The translations under genes and the position numbers were made by a program. From JALHUF01 sp050014795 (GTDB taxonomy: Bacteria; Acidobacteriota; Terriglobia; UBA7540), in assembly GCA_050014795.1 (NCBI GenBank), contig JBEKCQ010000111.1, forward strand, positions 1 to 29,413: 29,413 bases of DNA, written 5' to 3'. Shown here one piece after another: positions 7,588 to 15,586 of this stretch. The notes under the pieces were generated by a model that saw only the letters and a program-made list of their open reading frames with translations, was not told where the DNA came from and did no database searches. How positions within the stretch are numbered: the first letter of the stretch is position 1; every line of letters starts with the position of its first letter.

Positions 7588-9815
7588 ATGGACCAGCATC
7601 TTGAAGCCCAGTTTTCTCCATGGCGGGGAGCCGCCCTCTTCATACTCGCGTTTGCGACAGTCGTTGGTGCGCCGGGATGTGGGGAACGAGCGGTTCCGCC
7701 GGCTCAGCCGCCCGTGGCTTCCCAAGTGATCGTGACGGTGAACAAAGGCGGTCCGGTTGTCATCAAGACGCCGGCCGCCGAGTTCGAAGTCCTCGGTTCG
7801 AGCCGGAGGTGGCGGGCAAGGTTCTGTCTGGTGATTACATTGCGACCGCGGGCGAAGCGCCGAGTGGATTCGCGCTCGATTTTGAAAACGTGAGAGTTTC
7901 GGATGTTCACGGCAAGCTAGGGGCGCGAGGAAAGAGGATCGAGATAACGGGAAAGGACACGCGAGACGGAGGCCTCGGATTGGAGGAAACACTTGCTATC
8001 GAAGTCTATGACGATTTCCCGAGCCTCGCCCTGACTACTGTGACCTGCAAGAACGTTGGGGCCGACGACAAAAGGCTTGAGCGTGTTCTCTTCCAACAGC
8101 ACCGGTTTGACGCCTCTCTGGCCGATTCTCAGGCGCCACCTTACCGGCTCTGGTCGTTCCAGGGCTCGAGCTACGAGTGGGGCAAAGATGAGGTTGTCGA
8201 AGTTTCCCGGGGCTTCTCCAGGCCGAACGTTATGGGCTCAATCTCGCACAGCGGCGGGGGCGGCGGGATTCCCGTTGTGGCGCTCTGGACAAGGTCGGTC
8301 GGGGTTGCCATCGGGCATTTGGAGACTCTGCCGGTCGTGCTCTCGATTCCGGTAAGAGCGGAGACGGATGGGCGGATTAACGCCGGATTGAGTATCGACG
8401 GGGCGGCGACCTTGAAGCCCGGTGAGGCTTACACGACACCGCGCAGCTTTGTGGCGGTTTATGCCGGCGACTACTATGAGGCGCTGAGCATGTATTCCAG
8501 GGCCATGCAACGCCTGGGCTGGGTGATCCCCAGACCGACGCAGGGAGACTTCAGCGCCAACTGGTGCGGGTGGGGCTATCGGTCGGATGTGACCCCTGCG
8601 CAAATGCTGGGGACCATCCCGAAGCTCAAAGAACTCCATTTTCAGTGGGCCACGCTCGACTATCGTTGGTTCAACAACTTTGGCGACTGGGAGCCCCGGC
8701 GGGAGACTTTCCCTGACGATTCTGTAAAGAAGGTTCTGGACGAGTTTCATAGGCAGGGAATTAAGGTGCAACTCTGGTGGTTGCCTTTAGCGGTTAGCGA
8801 CGGGCAACTGTGGGAGCCCATCGGCCCCGAGGAGAGGACTCCAGCCGCCCGCGAGCAGCAAAGGCAGCCCGCTGAAGTCCTGAAGGAACATCCGGATTGG
8901 CTCATCCTCGACAAGAGTGGTAAGCGCGCTCGGCTGTTTCTGAACCGCGCGGCGCTCTGTCCTGCTTTGCCTGAGGTTCAGGAGTATCACCGGAAGCTCA
9001 CGGAGAAGTTTATTCGCGACTGGGGTTTCGATGGCCACAAGCTCGACATGTCGTTCACAGTGCCCGCCTGCTATAACCCCAAGCACCAGCACAAATCCCC
9101 GAACGAATCGATTTACGCTATGGGTGATGTCTTCAAGGTGATTTTCGAGACAACGCGGCGGTTGAAACCTGATAGCGTCACCCAAGTTTGTCCTTGCGGC
9201 ACAGTCCCAAACATTGCTTGGCTGCCTTATATGGATCAGGCTGTTACCGCCGATCCTGTTGGCGCGGCGCAGGTGCGGCGGCGGATCAAGATGTATAAGG
9301 CGCTGATGGGACCGGACGCGGCCGTCTACGGAGATCACGTCGAACTCACCGCAATGAGGCGGGAGGGGAGAGAGCATCTGGAGATCGGCAGTGATTTTGC
9401 GTCAACCGTCGGCTTGGGTGGAGTGCTCGGCACCAAATTCACTTGGCCCGACTATGGACCCAGCTTCAAGAATGTCTTTCTGACCGCCGAGAAGGAAGCG
9501 CACTGGAAGAAGTGGGTCGACATCTACAACTCCAAGATGCTTTCGCGCGGGACGTTCTTGAACCTCTACACCCTGGGGTATGACGTTCCGGAGGGCTACG
9601 CCGTCGCGAAGGACGGAAAGATGCATTACGCGTTCTTTGCCCCCGAGCCTGCAAAGCCATGGAAGGGCACCATCGAGTTGCGCGGCCTCCAGCCGGGTAA
9701 GTACCGGGTGGTTGATTATGAGAACGGGAAGGACTTAGGCACGGTCGATGGTGCGAACCCTGGGCTCGCGACGGAGTTCACTCACCACCTGCTGCTAGAA
9801 GCAACGCGGCAATAG
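7588..9815 (+). pseudogene. GH36-like lipoprotein (copy 2), interrupted by a 52-nt deletion
   Basis: This is the sister of the upstream GH36-like gene. The start at ATG 7588 has a GAGGTGAG site and encodes a lipoprotein leader ending GAPGC, then VTVNKGGPVVIKTPAAEFEV matching copy 1. At about 7798-7800 homology jumps to another frame, resuming as EPEVAGKVLSG and running to a TAG at 9813-9815. Against copy 1 the jump equals 52 missing nucleotides (residues 72-88 plus one base), which breaks the frame. The rest is intact, including WGFDGHKLDMSF with the predicted nucleophile codon at 9045-9047 and VTADPVGAAQVRRR. An insert between QLWWLP and KEHPDW is about 20 residues longer than in copy 1. Without the lead section the long second frame would begin at an internal ATG (7620) with no export signal. 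Decay or assembly collapse between paralogues are both possible. Confidence 0.85.
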
Positions 9816-9834
9816 AACGGACTCTGAACTCATG

Positions 9835-9852
9835 CGGCGGATTTATTCGCCG
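9835..9852. terminator. Small hairpin between convergent genes (weak terminator candidate)
   Basis: CGGCGGA (9835-9841) can pair with TTCGCCG (9846-9852) around a TTTA loop, including one G-T pair. It covers the YjbQ stop codon and lies 20 nt after the GH36-like stop. There is no clear T-tract on either side, so terminator function is doubtful. Confidence 0.25.
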
Positions 9853-10274
9853 AGTATCTGGATGAGGTACGTCCTCTCGAGCGGCCCGTCGTATTCCATG
9901 AAGTAGATGGTCTGACGGGAGCCCCGCACAATCTTGCCGTTTTCGATGGGGAGCGTGCAACTGACCCCACCAATGATGCTCTTCAAATGCGCATCGGCGT
10001 TGAAGCCGAGACGGCCGTCGTAGTCGAGGTAGCGGCGGTGGTGATAGTTCTCGTCCTCGGGGAAAAGGCGCGAGAGATGGGTGAGGATGTCTTCCTCCAG
10101 GCAGGGGATCCCCTCGGTCACCAGCAGGCCGGAAGAAGTGTGCGTGGTCAGAACATTGACCAGCCCATTCTTCACGCCGCTCTTTTGGACGACCTCGTCA
10201 ACCTGCGCGGTGATATCGATGGCTTCTTCGGTCTTCCGAGTTTGGAGTTTGATGCGCTCAAGCTTGATAATCAT
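9843..10274 (-). CDS. YjbQ / UPF0047 family protein
   Basis: This 143-residue protein has the family signatures LTTHTSSGLLVTEG (residues 42-55), HHRRYLDYDGRLGFNADAH (78-96) and GSRQTIYFMEYDGP. YjbQ proteins are small trimeric enzymes named secondary thiamine-phosphate synthases because some complement thiE loss; their main role is uncertain. The start is the ATG at 10274 (MIIKLERIK). The frame continues 20 codons further upstream, but those codons lie in a short word-like repeat and overlap the preceding gene. No Shine-Dalgarno sequence is visible before 10274, unlike the other genes of this run. It is the last gene of the DeoR-led operon and starts 16 nt after the amidohydrolase stop. Confidence 0.85.
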   Translation of the reverse strand: MIIKLERIKLQTRKTEEAIDITAQVDEVVQKSGVKNGLVNVLTTHTSSGLLVTEGIPCLEEDILTHLSRLFPEDENYHHRRYLDYDGRLGFNADAHLKSIIGGVSCTLPIENGKIVRGSRQTIYFMEYDGPLERTYLIQILGE

Positions 10275-10290
10275 AGTCAGTTGCCAGTCG

Positions 10291-11142
10291 TCATTTGTCA
10301 GTTGCCAGCCCCAGCAGCCGTTCGGCATTCTCACGCAGAATGTTGTTCAGACAGCCTTCCGTCAAAGGAAGGCTCTTCAGCGCGTGGACCATGTTCTTGA
10401 TTTCCACCCGGGGGTAATTCGAGCCGAAAACGATCTTGTTGCGCAGGCTGCGCTCGATAACCGTCGTGGGAATCTGCTTGCTGAAGACAAACTGGAAGAA
10501 CTCCTTCGGGCTGTCGTAATAGAGGCACGAAGTGTCCAGATATACGTTCGGGTATTTGAGCGCCAGCGCCGTCGCTTCCCAAACCCAGGGCCAGCCAAAG
10601 TGGGCCAGTACAAAATCCAGCTTGGGGAATTCGCGGATGGGCTCCTCCAGATGCAGCGGGTGGCCGCGCTCGAGCGGTGTTTCCGGCGCCCAGCTCATGC
10701 CCGTATGAACGAGGAGCGGAATCCCCAGTGAGGCCACCGCCTCATAGACCGGAAAAACCTTGCGATTGTTGGGCCGGAAGTCCTGCAAAACCGGATCGAG
10801 CTTGAGTCCCTTGAGCCCCAGGTTCTTCACCGCGTTTTCCAATTCGCGCGCCGCGCCCTTCTTCAGGGGATCAACACTCGCAAAACCGACAAAGCGTTTG
10901 CTGCGACGGCAGAGCTCTGCGACCTGTTCGTTGGAACTCACCGCGTCCTTCCGCGCGCGCCGGCAATCGATGGGCAGCAGAACAGCCCTCTCAATTCCTG
11001 CCACGTCCATTTGCAGGAAGAACGTCTCGAGCGGCTGGAAATTGTTGCCGATGTTATACACCTGCCGTGCCACGCGCTCGTAGTTCGGATACTTCCCAAC
11101 GAACTCGCGAATGAGGACGGGATGAGTGTGAAAGTCAATCAT
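10291..11142 (-). CDS. Cytoplasmic amidohydrolase-2 family protein
   Basis: This is a 283-residue TIM-barrel metal-dependent hydrolase. It begins MIDFHTHP, so the HxH metal motif is at residues 5-7. Further family features are GLKGLKLDPVLQDF, LLVHTGMSW, VLAHFGWPW and VFGSNYPR, where the usual terminal Asp of the motif is replaced by Asn or displaced. There is no signal peptide, in contrast to the exported paralogues at 2850-5265. The start at ATG 11142 overlaps the PfkB stop in an ATGA arrangement, so translation is probably coupled. A longer frame to 11295 overlaps the kinase gene and reads as low-complexity sequence, so I rejected it. It presumably acts on an intermediate of the sugar-phosphate pathway encoded with it. 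Confidence 0.85.
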   Translation of the reverse strand: MIDFHTHPVLIREFVGKYPNYERVARQVYNIGNNFQPLETFFLQMDVAGIERAVLLPIDCRRARKDAVSSNEQVAELCRRSKRFVGFASVDPLKKGAARELENAVKNLGLKGLKLDPVLQDFRPNNRKVFPVYEAVASLGIPLLVHTGMSWAPETPLERGHPLHLEEPIREFPKLDFVLAHFGWPWVWEATALALKYPNVYLDTSCLYYDSPKEFFQFVFSKQIPTTVIERSLRNKIVFGSNYPRVEIKNMVHALKSLPLTEGCLNNILRENAERLLGLATDK

Positions 11143-12116
11143 GGCTTCGCCTTGAGGGAAGATTGCGCCCCGGCGCCTGTCTGTGGCCAATTCCGGCCCA
11201 GGAACTCCTCCAATTGCTTGCGGTCGCGGAAAGCTTCCGTGCCCCCGGGACGGGTAGTGGAGAAGGCGCCCGCCAGGTTGCCGAAGGCCAGACACGTTGG
11301 GACATCGGCGCCGCGAACGTACTGGTGAAGGAAACCGGCATCAAAGCTGTCGCCTGCGCCCACAGGGTCTACCGCCTCCACGCTCAGCGCCGGACAAGTG
11401 AATCGCTCTTGGCCGCGTTGTGCCAGGGCGCCCTCGGGCCCCAGCTTCACAGCCACCACGGGGACGGCCTGGGCAAGTTGCTCCACGGCGGCTTCCAGGT
11501 CGTCCACGCCTGCGATTCTCTTCGCCTCGCGCTCGTTCGGGAGGAAGACGTCCACGGTGCCCAAGACTTCGCGGAGATCACCGTCCCAGCGGTCGTCAGG
11601 ATCGTCGTTGGTGTCGAGAGAAACGGTCAAGCCCGCGCTCTTCAACCGCCGGAACAGCTCAAGTATCCGGGGCCGCAAGGCCCGATGCAGGAAAAACGAG
11701 GAAAGGTGGAAGTGCCGCGCCGAGGCCAGGTAATCAAGGTCGAGATCCTCGAAGCACATCTCAAACATCGTACCGGGATAGGTAAGGATATTGCGGAAAC
11801 TCGGGCGAGGCAGGATGACTGTTAACCCGGTGGAGGTGCGACCCTTGATTTTTCGTACCCGCGAAACATCCACTCCGCCCGCGACTAGCCGTTCCAGGCT
11901 GATCTGGCCCAGGGGGTCGTCGCCAATGCGCGAGATGAACCCGACCCGGCTACCCAGGGCAGCAAGGTTGTGAGCGAAGATTGCCGAGGAGCTTCCCAGC
12001 GTGAGGCTCAGCCCGTCGGCCAGCAGTTCGCGCTCCGGCGCGAGTTCCGTGGGCAGACCGTAGAGGATAAGGTCGAGATTGAGCTCTCCCACTACGGTCA
12101 CGTCGAAGTCAGGCAC
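11139..12116 (-). CDS. PfkB-family carbohydrate kinase
   Basis: This 325-residue kinase of the ribokinase/PfkB fold is expected to phosphorylate a sugar or sugar phosphate with ATP. It starts FDVTVVGELNLDL, has the substrate-side GSSSAIFAHNLAALG (about residues 41-55), and carries the PfkB signature DPVGAGDSFDAGF at 250-262 with Asp256 as the catalytic base. The GTG at 12116 is chosen because AAGGGAG lies about 8 nt upstream, homology begins there, and the SIS gene stops 16 nt before it. The longer frame to 12317 overlaps the SIS gene. The stop overlaps the next ATG by 4 nt. Next to an SIS-domain enzyme it probably handles an amino-sugar or ketose phosphate, but the substrate is not determinable here. 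Confidence 0.88.
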   Translation of the reverse strand: MPDFDVTVVGELNLDLILYGLPTELAPERELLADGLSLTLGSSSAIFAHNLAALGSRVGFISRIGDDPLGQISLERLVAGGVDVSRVRKIKGRTSTGLTVILPRPSFRNILTYPGTMFEMCFEDLDLDYLASARHFHLSSFFLHRALRPRILELFRRLKSAGLTVSLDTNDDPDDRWDGDLREVLGTVDVFLPNEREAKRIAGVDDLEAAVEQLAQAVPVVAVKLGPEGALAQRGQERFTCPALSVEAVDPVGAGDSFDAGFLHQYVRGADVPTCLAFGNLAGAFSTTRPGGTEAFRDRKQLEEFLGRNWPQTGAGAQSSLKAKP

Positions 12117-12132
12117 GTCGGGCGCTCCCTTG

Positions 12133-13215
12133 CTAGCCTTTGTCGTTGAGAATGACCACGCGACTGAGATTGCGCGGCCGGTCGGGATCGAAGCCCTTCT
12201 TAAGGCCAGTGAAATAACCCAGCAACTGACCCGGCAGGGCGTACGCGGCCAGGCGGGCGTACTCCGGCACGTCGAGGTCGAGTTCCACCAGGAAGTCCGC
12301 GGCGCGACGCACGGCACCGTTGGCGACGTTCGTCACCACCAGAGTGGTGCCACCCAAGTTTTTTACCTCCTGCAAGACCTCGCTCTCGGCCTCGAAGCCG
12401 GTTTCGGAAAGCAGGAAGGTTATGAGCGTTTCGGCGCTGACAATGGCTTTGGGCCCGTGCCGGAACTCCAGCGTGTGAAAGGCCTGCGCATAAGAGCACG
12501 ACATCTCCTTCACCTTGAGCATGGCTTCGTTCGCCACGCCGAACAGCGGCCCCTGCGCGAGGAAGACATAGTCCGCAAAGTCGTGCGCTTGGACGTACTC
12601 CTGAATCCGCGAAGGCAGCGGGTTGAGCACCTTCTGGCCCTTGTCCGGCAGCTTCCGCAGCGCTTCCGCAAAGCCAGCCTGCTGGCCATAGACTGCCCCC
12701 AGGGCTTGCAGGCCCAGGAGCATCGAGGTGAAGGAGCGCGTCATCACCGTGCTCTGTTCGTCGGCGGGAAGCAGATAGAGCGTGGCCGTGGAGATCTCTT
12801 CCAGCGGCTGGTGAGTGGCACAGCTGATTGCCAGGGTGCGGATGTTCTCCTTAAGCTCCAGGTACTCCGCTACCTTCAGGATCTCCGAGGTGTGGCCGGA
12901 GCGAGAAATCAACACCGGCTGGCACGGCTCTGGGCCCGAGAGGAGCAGGCTGGGGAAGAGCAAGAGGTCGGAAGCCGGTGCGGCCCGGGCACGCAAACCT
13001 GTGAGCTTGGTCCAACTAGCCGCAGCCGCCAGAGCGATATAGTAACTGGTGCCGCAGCCCACGAAGAGCCAGTCGGAGCGGGCGGGAAATCGCCTGTAGA
13101 CCTGCCCCAACCGGTCCTTTTCGTCTAAAGCCTGCAAGCACTCCTTCCAGCATGCGGGCTGGGAGAGGATTTCGGCATGTGTGTGTGCGCCGGGGGTGGA
13201 TGGGACCGTAGTCAT
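12133..13215 (-). CDS. Two-SIS-domain sugar-phosphate isomerase/deaminase (AgaS/GlmS-C-like)
   Basis: This 360-residue cytoplasmic protein has two sugar isomerase (SIS) domains. The first includes FVGCGTSYYIALAAA (about residues 51-65) and LISRSGHTSEIL (102-113). The second includes FLAQGPLFGVANEAMLKVKE (218-237) and LEFRHGP (249-255), the last being characteristic of AgaS- and GlmS-type members. Such enzymes isomerise or deaminate amino-sugar phosphates or form the sugar half of glucosamine-6-phosphate synthase. There is no glutamine amidotransferase domain. ATG 13215 has AGAGGA about 7 nt upstream and is preferred over a frame 12 codons longer. It lies about 97 nt after the DeoR gene and is followed by the kinase gene. 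Confidence 0.87.
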   Translation of the reverse strand: MTTVPSTPGAHTHAEILSQPACWKECLQALDEKDRLGQVYRRFPARSDWLFVGCGTSYYIALAAAASWTKLTGLRARAAPASDLLLFPSLLLSGPEPCQPVLISRSGHTSEILKVAEYLELKENIRTLAISCATHQPLEEISTATLYLLPADEQSTVMTRSFTSMLLGLQALGAVYGQQAGFAEALRKLPDKGQKVLNPLPSRIQEYVQAHDFADYVFLAQGPLFGVANEAMLKVKEMSCSYAQAFHTLEFRHGPKAIVSAETLITFLLSETGFEAESEVLQEVKNLGGTTLVVTNVANGAVRRAADFLVELDLDVPEYARLAAYALPGQLLGYFTGLKKGFDPDRPRNLSRVVILNDKG

Positions 13216-13311
13216 AGCGATTCCTCTGCAAATAATCCCAACAAAACGCAACTATTCCTCTTCGCCACCGCCGCGGGGCCAGAAGGAAGGCACAGGCTTT
13301 CCGGCGGAGGA

Positions 13312-14073
13312 TTAAACCAGAGTCACTTCAATTCCCGCTTCCTCGAGGGCACGCAGGTCCGCCTTGGGAATCCGGCTGTCCGTGATCGCCTGATGCACCG
13401 CGGAGGTGGGCGCAATCGAAGAAAGGCTGCGGCGCCCGAATTTGCTCGAATCGCAAACCACCACTGTCCGCCGGGCAACCTCAATCATCACCCGATTGAC
13501 CTTGGCCTCGAGGAGGTTCGGGGTCGTCAGGCCGAAACGGACGTCAAACCCGTCCACCCCCACGAACAGGATATCGGCGCTGAGCCGTCGCAGGGTTTCC
13601 TCCGCGAGCGGGCCCACCAGCGAAAAGGAATTCTCCCGCAGGATTCCGCCGGTCAGGATGACCTGAACGGCCGTGCCCGCGAGCTCCGCTGCGATGTTGA
13701 CGGCATTCGTGATGACCGTCAGGTTGCGGTAGTCTCGCAGGGCACGCGCGATCATTGTCGTCGTAGTTCCGGAGTCCAACACCACCGACTGGCCTTCTTT
13801 GATCAACCGCGCGGCCGCCTCCCCAATTCGCATCTTCTCCTTTCGGTGGAGCTTCTCTTTCTCGCGTAAGCTCGGATCCAAAAGCGCTCCAGTGCGGACG
13901 GGCAGAGCGCCCCCATGTGTCCGGTACACTGCGCCCCGGCTGTGCAAGACCTCCAAGTCCTTCCGGATAGTCACCTGGGAAGTCCCGAAGCGTTGGGCGA
14001 GGTCCTTCACCAGAACCCGGCCGTCGCGATTGATGAGATCGAGGACGGCGCGTCGTCGTTCTTCGTTCAGCAT
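13312..14073 (-). CDS. DeoR-family transcriptional regulator
   Basis: This 253-residue repressor has an N-terminal winged helix-turn-helix (VLVKDLAQRFGTSQVTIRKD, residues 20-39, then the family-typical YRTHGGAL). Its C-terminal DeoR sensor domain is related to sugar-phosphate isomerases (VVLDSGTTTTMIA at 97-109, VILTGG, VGVDGFDVRFGLTTP). Regulators of this type bind sugar phosphates and usually repress the operon they lead. It is the first gene of the minus-strand run continuing with the SIS protein, PfkB kinase, amidohydrolase and YjbQ, so it is the likely local regulator. The start is ATG 14073, where the homology begins. A promoter and palindrome lie 72-110 nt upstream. Confidence 0.9.
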   Translation of the reverse strand: MLNEERRRAVLDLINRDGRVLVKDLAQRFGTSQVTIRKDLEVLHSRGAVYRTHGGALPVRTGALLDPSLREKEKLHRKEKMRIGEAAARLIKEGQSVVLDSGTTTTMIARALRDYRNLTVITNAVNIAAELAGTAVQVILTGGILRENSFSLVGPLAEETLRRLSADILFVGVDGFDVRFGLTTPNLLEAKVNRVMIEVARRTVVVCDSSKFGRRSLSSIAPTSAVHQAITDSRIPKADLRALEEAGIEVTLV

Positions 14074-14144
14074 GGTTTTTGCCGAAACATAATTAGATGC
14101 TTCGGCTGCTTCTCTCCAAGCCAACCGGGCTTGCTTTCCCTTTC

Positions 14145-14173
14145 CATTTACTACTGTTTCTTTCGAAAGTCAA
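14145..14173 (-). promoter_or_regulatory. Promoter of the DeoR-led operon
   Basis: On the minus strand TTGACT (14168-14173) is followed after exactly 17 nt by TAAATG (14145-14150). The -35 box matches the consensus at 5 of 6 positions and the -10 box at 3 of 6. It lies about 72 nt upstream of the DeoR start codon, in the only sizeable gap before this operon. Confidence 0.4.
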
Positions 14174-14180
14174 AAAGAAA
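14157..14180. promoter_or_regulatory. Putative DeoR operator: nested palindromes inside the promoter
   Basis: A perfect 10-bp palindrome CTTTCGAAAG (14160-14169) sits in the promoter spacer and touches the -35 box. It is nested with TTTCTTT (14157-14163) facing AAAGAAA (14174-14180). The position would let a bound repressor block RNA polymerase, fitting autoregulation by the DeoR protein. The operator role is inferred. Confidence 0.4.
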
Positions 14181-14274
14181 TTTCAAGAGGACGGCTCAAG
14201 AGTCTGCCGCAGTGTCTTCCCAAGCGGGGAATTAGAAGTGGAAAAGCGCGGAACGTACTCCCTCTGGCTTGGCC

Positions 14275-14341
14275 CTGAGGTCAAAGCCTTGTTTCGGGTT
14301 GGACATGGCTCGACCAACCGAAACCAGGCAAGGGACCTCAG
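14275..14341. other. Long intergenic stem-loop between divergent genes
   Basis: Three sets of arms nest. CTGAGGTC (14275-14282) faces GACCTCAG (14334-14341). CCTTG (14287-14291) faces CAAGG (14329-14333). TTTCGGGTTGG (14292-14302) faces CCAACCGAAA (14314-14323), with one bulged G. The loop is 11 nt. This gives about 23 paired bases in 67 nt. No T-tract follows on either strand, so it is not a typical terminator. It lies between the DeoR promoter and the promoter candidate of the plus-strand secreted gene. The rest of the 14074-14474 gap holds those promoters and nothing else recognised. Confidence 0.55.
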
Positions 14342-14400
14342 CCCCCCCTTCTCGCGTCAGAACGGGGCGTTTTTCCCTCGAGCCTGCCAGGGCATCTTGC

Positions 14401-14429
14401 TTGCCGTCTGCGGGTGGTGAGAATAAACT
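14401..14429 (+). promoter_or_regulatory. Possible promoter for the secreted protein gene
   Basis: TTGCCG (14401-14406) and TAAACT (14424-14429) are separated by 17 nt. Each matches the sigma-70 consensus at 4 of 6 positions. It lies about 45 nt upstream of the ATG at 14475. Confidence 0.3.
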
Positions 14430-14474
14430 GGTGAGGGTTGTTGGGGACTGAGGCCCAGACCGAGGAGTCTCGCG

Positions 14475-15029
14475 ATGATTCCAGAAAGGGAAACGGTTGG
14501 TCTGATGACCCGAGGGTTCTGCTACCCTCTTTCACTTACTGGCCGCAGCGCCTGGCGACGACTGACGCGTGCCTGGGTAGTACTGGTCCTACCCTTAATC
14601 CTCGTCTCATCCGGCATCCTCCGAGCGCAACAGGGTAGCGAGGAAATGCCGGACGTCTCTGGCAATTACAGCTTCTTGACCGCCGATGACAACCTGGGAT
14701 TACTGGAAGAAGAAGGGAAACTGAAGGGTGATGTTGACGTGCTACAGGGGGAGGACGAATCGGATGCCATCTTGAGTTATTCCATCAGTTCGGGTTGGCG
14801 CAAGAAGAATCAGGTGGAGTTCAAGACCAAGAAGATCCACCAGAAGTACTATCGTTTCTCCGGGGTTGTTCAGCGCGGCTCAGGGCATGAGGAAGGCGAC
14901 CCGGACTTTCTCCGCCTGGTTGGCGACCTGGAGATCATCACGGTCAACTCCGAAAGCGGGGAGGAAATTGCACAACGAATGCATGTTGTCTTCAAGTCCA
15001 AGGGCCCACAAAAGGGGGAGGAAGACTGA
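14475..15029 (+). CDS. Secreted protein of unknown function
   Basis: This 184-residue protein has a long N-region and a hydrophobic segment WVVLVLPLILVSSGILRA (about residues 34-51) ending in a plausible Sec signal cleavage site before QQGSEE. The mature part of about 130 residues is acidic and predicted mostly beta: DVSGNYSFL, LLEEEGKLKGDVDV, EDESDAILSY, VEFKTKKIHQKYYRFSGVVQRG. This resembles a small secreted family that I associate with Acidobacteriota, but I cannot name a domain. ATG 14475 is preferred because CGAGGAG lies 7 nt upstream; ATG 14505 is an alternative. It is divergent from the DeoR operon and precedes the carboxymuconolactone-decarboxylase-like gene by 86 nt. Confidence 0.75.
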   Translation: MIPERETVGLMTRGFCYPLSLTGRSAWRRLTRAWVVLVLPLILVSSGILRAQQGSEEMPDVSGNYSFLTADDNLGLLEEEGKLKGDVDVLQGEDESDAILSYSISSGWRKKNQVEFKTKKIHQKYYRFSGVVQRGSGHEEGDPDFLRLVGDLEIITVNSESGEEIAQRMHVVFKSKGPQKGEED

Positions 15030-15115
15030 ATTCTTCGCGGGCCGAACCGGCAGCAGGGGAGCCGGGAGTCAGAAGTGAAACGTCAAGAGGAAAAACACCG
15101 AATCGGGAGAACGTG

Positions 15116-15496
15116 ATGGCTGAAAAGGGAATTGATATGCTGCGGCGTCTGCTGGGCGACGACCGCGCCATCGAAATTCGGACCGCTTGGGCCAAACTCT
15201 CGCCGGACTTCGCGCATTTCGTCACCAGCTTTCTGGCGGGTGAAATCTGGTCGCGGCCCGAACTGGACCTCAAGACTCGGAGCTTAGTGACGATTGCGGG
15301 GTTGGCCGCACTCGGTCGGCCCAACGGCCTGCGCTTGAACATCGAGATGGCCCTGAACAACGGAGCCTCGAAGGAGGAGATCCTCGAGACTCTCCTGCAA
15401 ATGGCTCCTTATGCCGGGTTTCCGGCCTGCTGGGAAGGCCTCGTCATCGCCGCCGAGGTCTTCAAGGAAAGGAAGGCAGCCGAGAAGGCTGCCTGA
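15116..15496 (+). CDS. Carboxymuconolactone decarboxylase family protein
   Basis: This is a 126-residue all-helical protein of the CMD/AhpD-like fold (PF02627). The core LDLKTRSLVTIAGLAALGRPNGLRLNIEMALNNG is spread over about residues 50-84, followed by EILETLLQMAPYAGFPACWEG (about 88-108). This is the layout of PcaC-type gamma-carboxymuconolactone decarboxylases, with a single Cys rather than the CxxC of AhpD peroxidase partners. Decarboxylation of a lactone in aromatic breakdown is possible, but many family members have other roles. ATG 15116, immediately after a GTG, has GGGAGA about 5 nt upstream. It may be co-transcribed with the secreted gene before it. It converges on the MrfB-like gene. 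Confidence 0.88.
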   Translation: MAEKGIDMLRRLLGDDRAIEIRTAWAKLSPDFAHFVTSFLAGEIWSRPELDLKTRSLVTIAGLAALGRPNGLRLNIEMALNNGASKEEILETLLQMAPYAGFPACWEGLVIAAEVFKERKAAEKAA

Positions 15497-15586
15497 CCGT
15501 GCGGGCTTTCCTCGGGCATGTGCCCCACAGCACCACGGCAAGCTGCCGCCACAGGGGAGAGGATTGTCGCTCCGGGCTCCGCGTCC

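Noticed and set aside
12079..13128. 349-codon plus-strand frame opposite the SIS gene
   Set aside because: SIS motifs and operon spacing support the minus strand. The opposite reading is compositionally biased.
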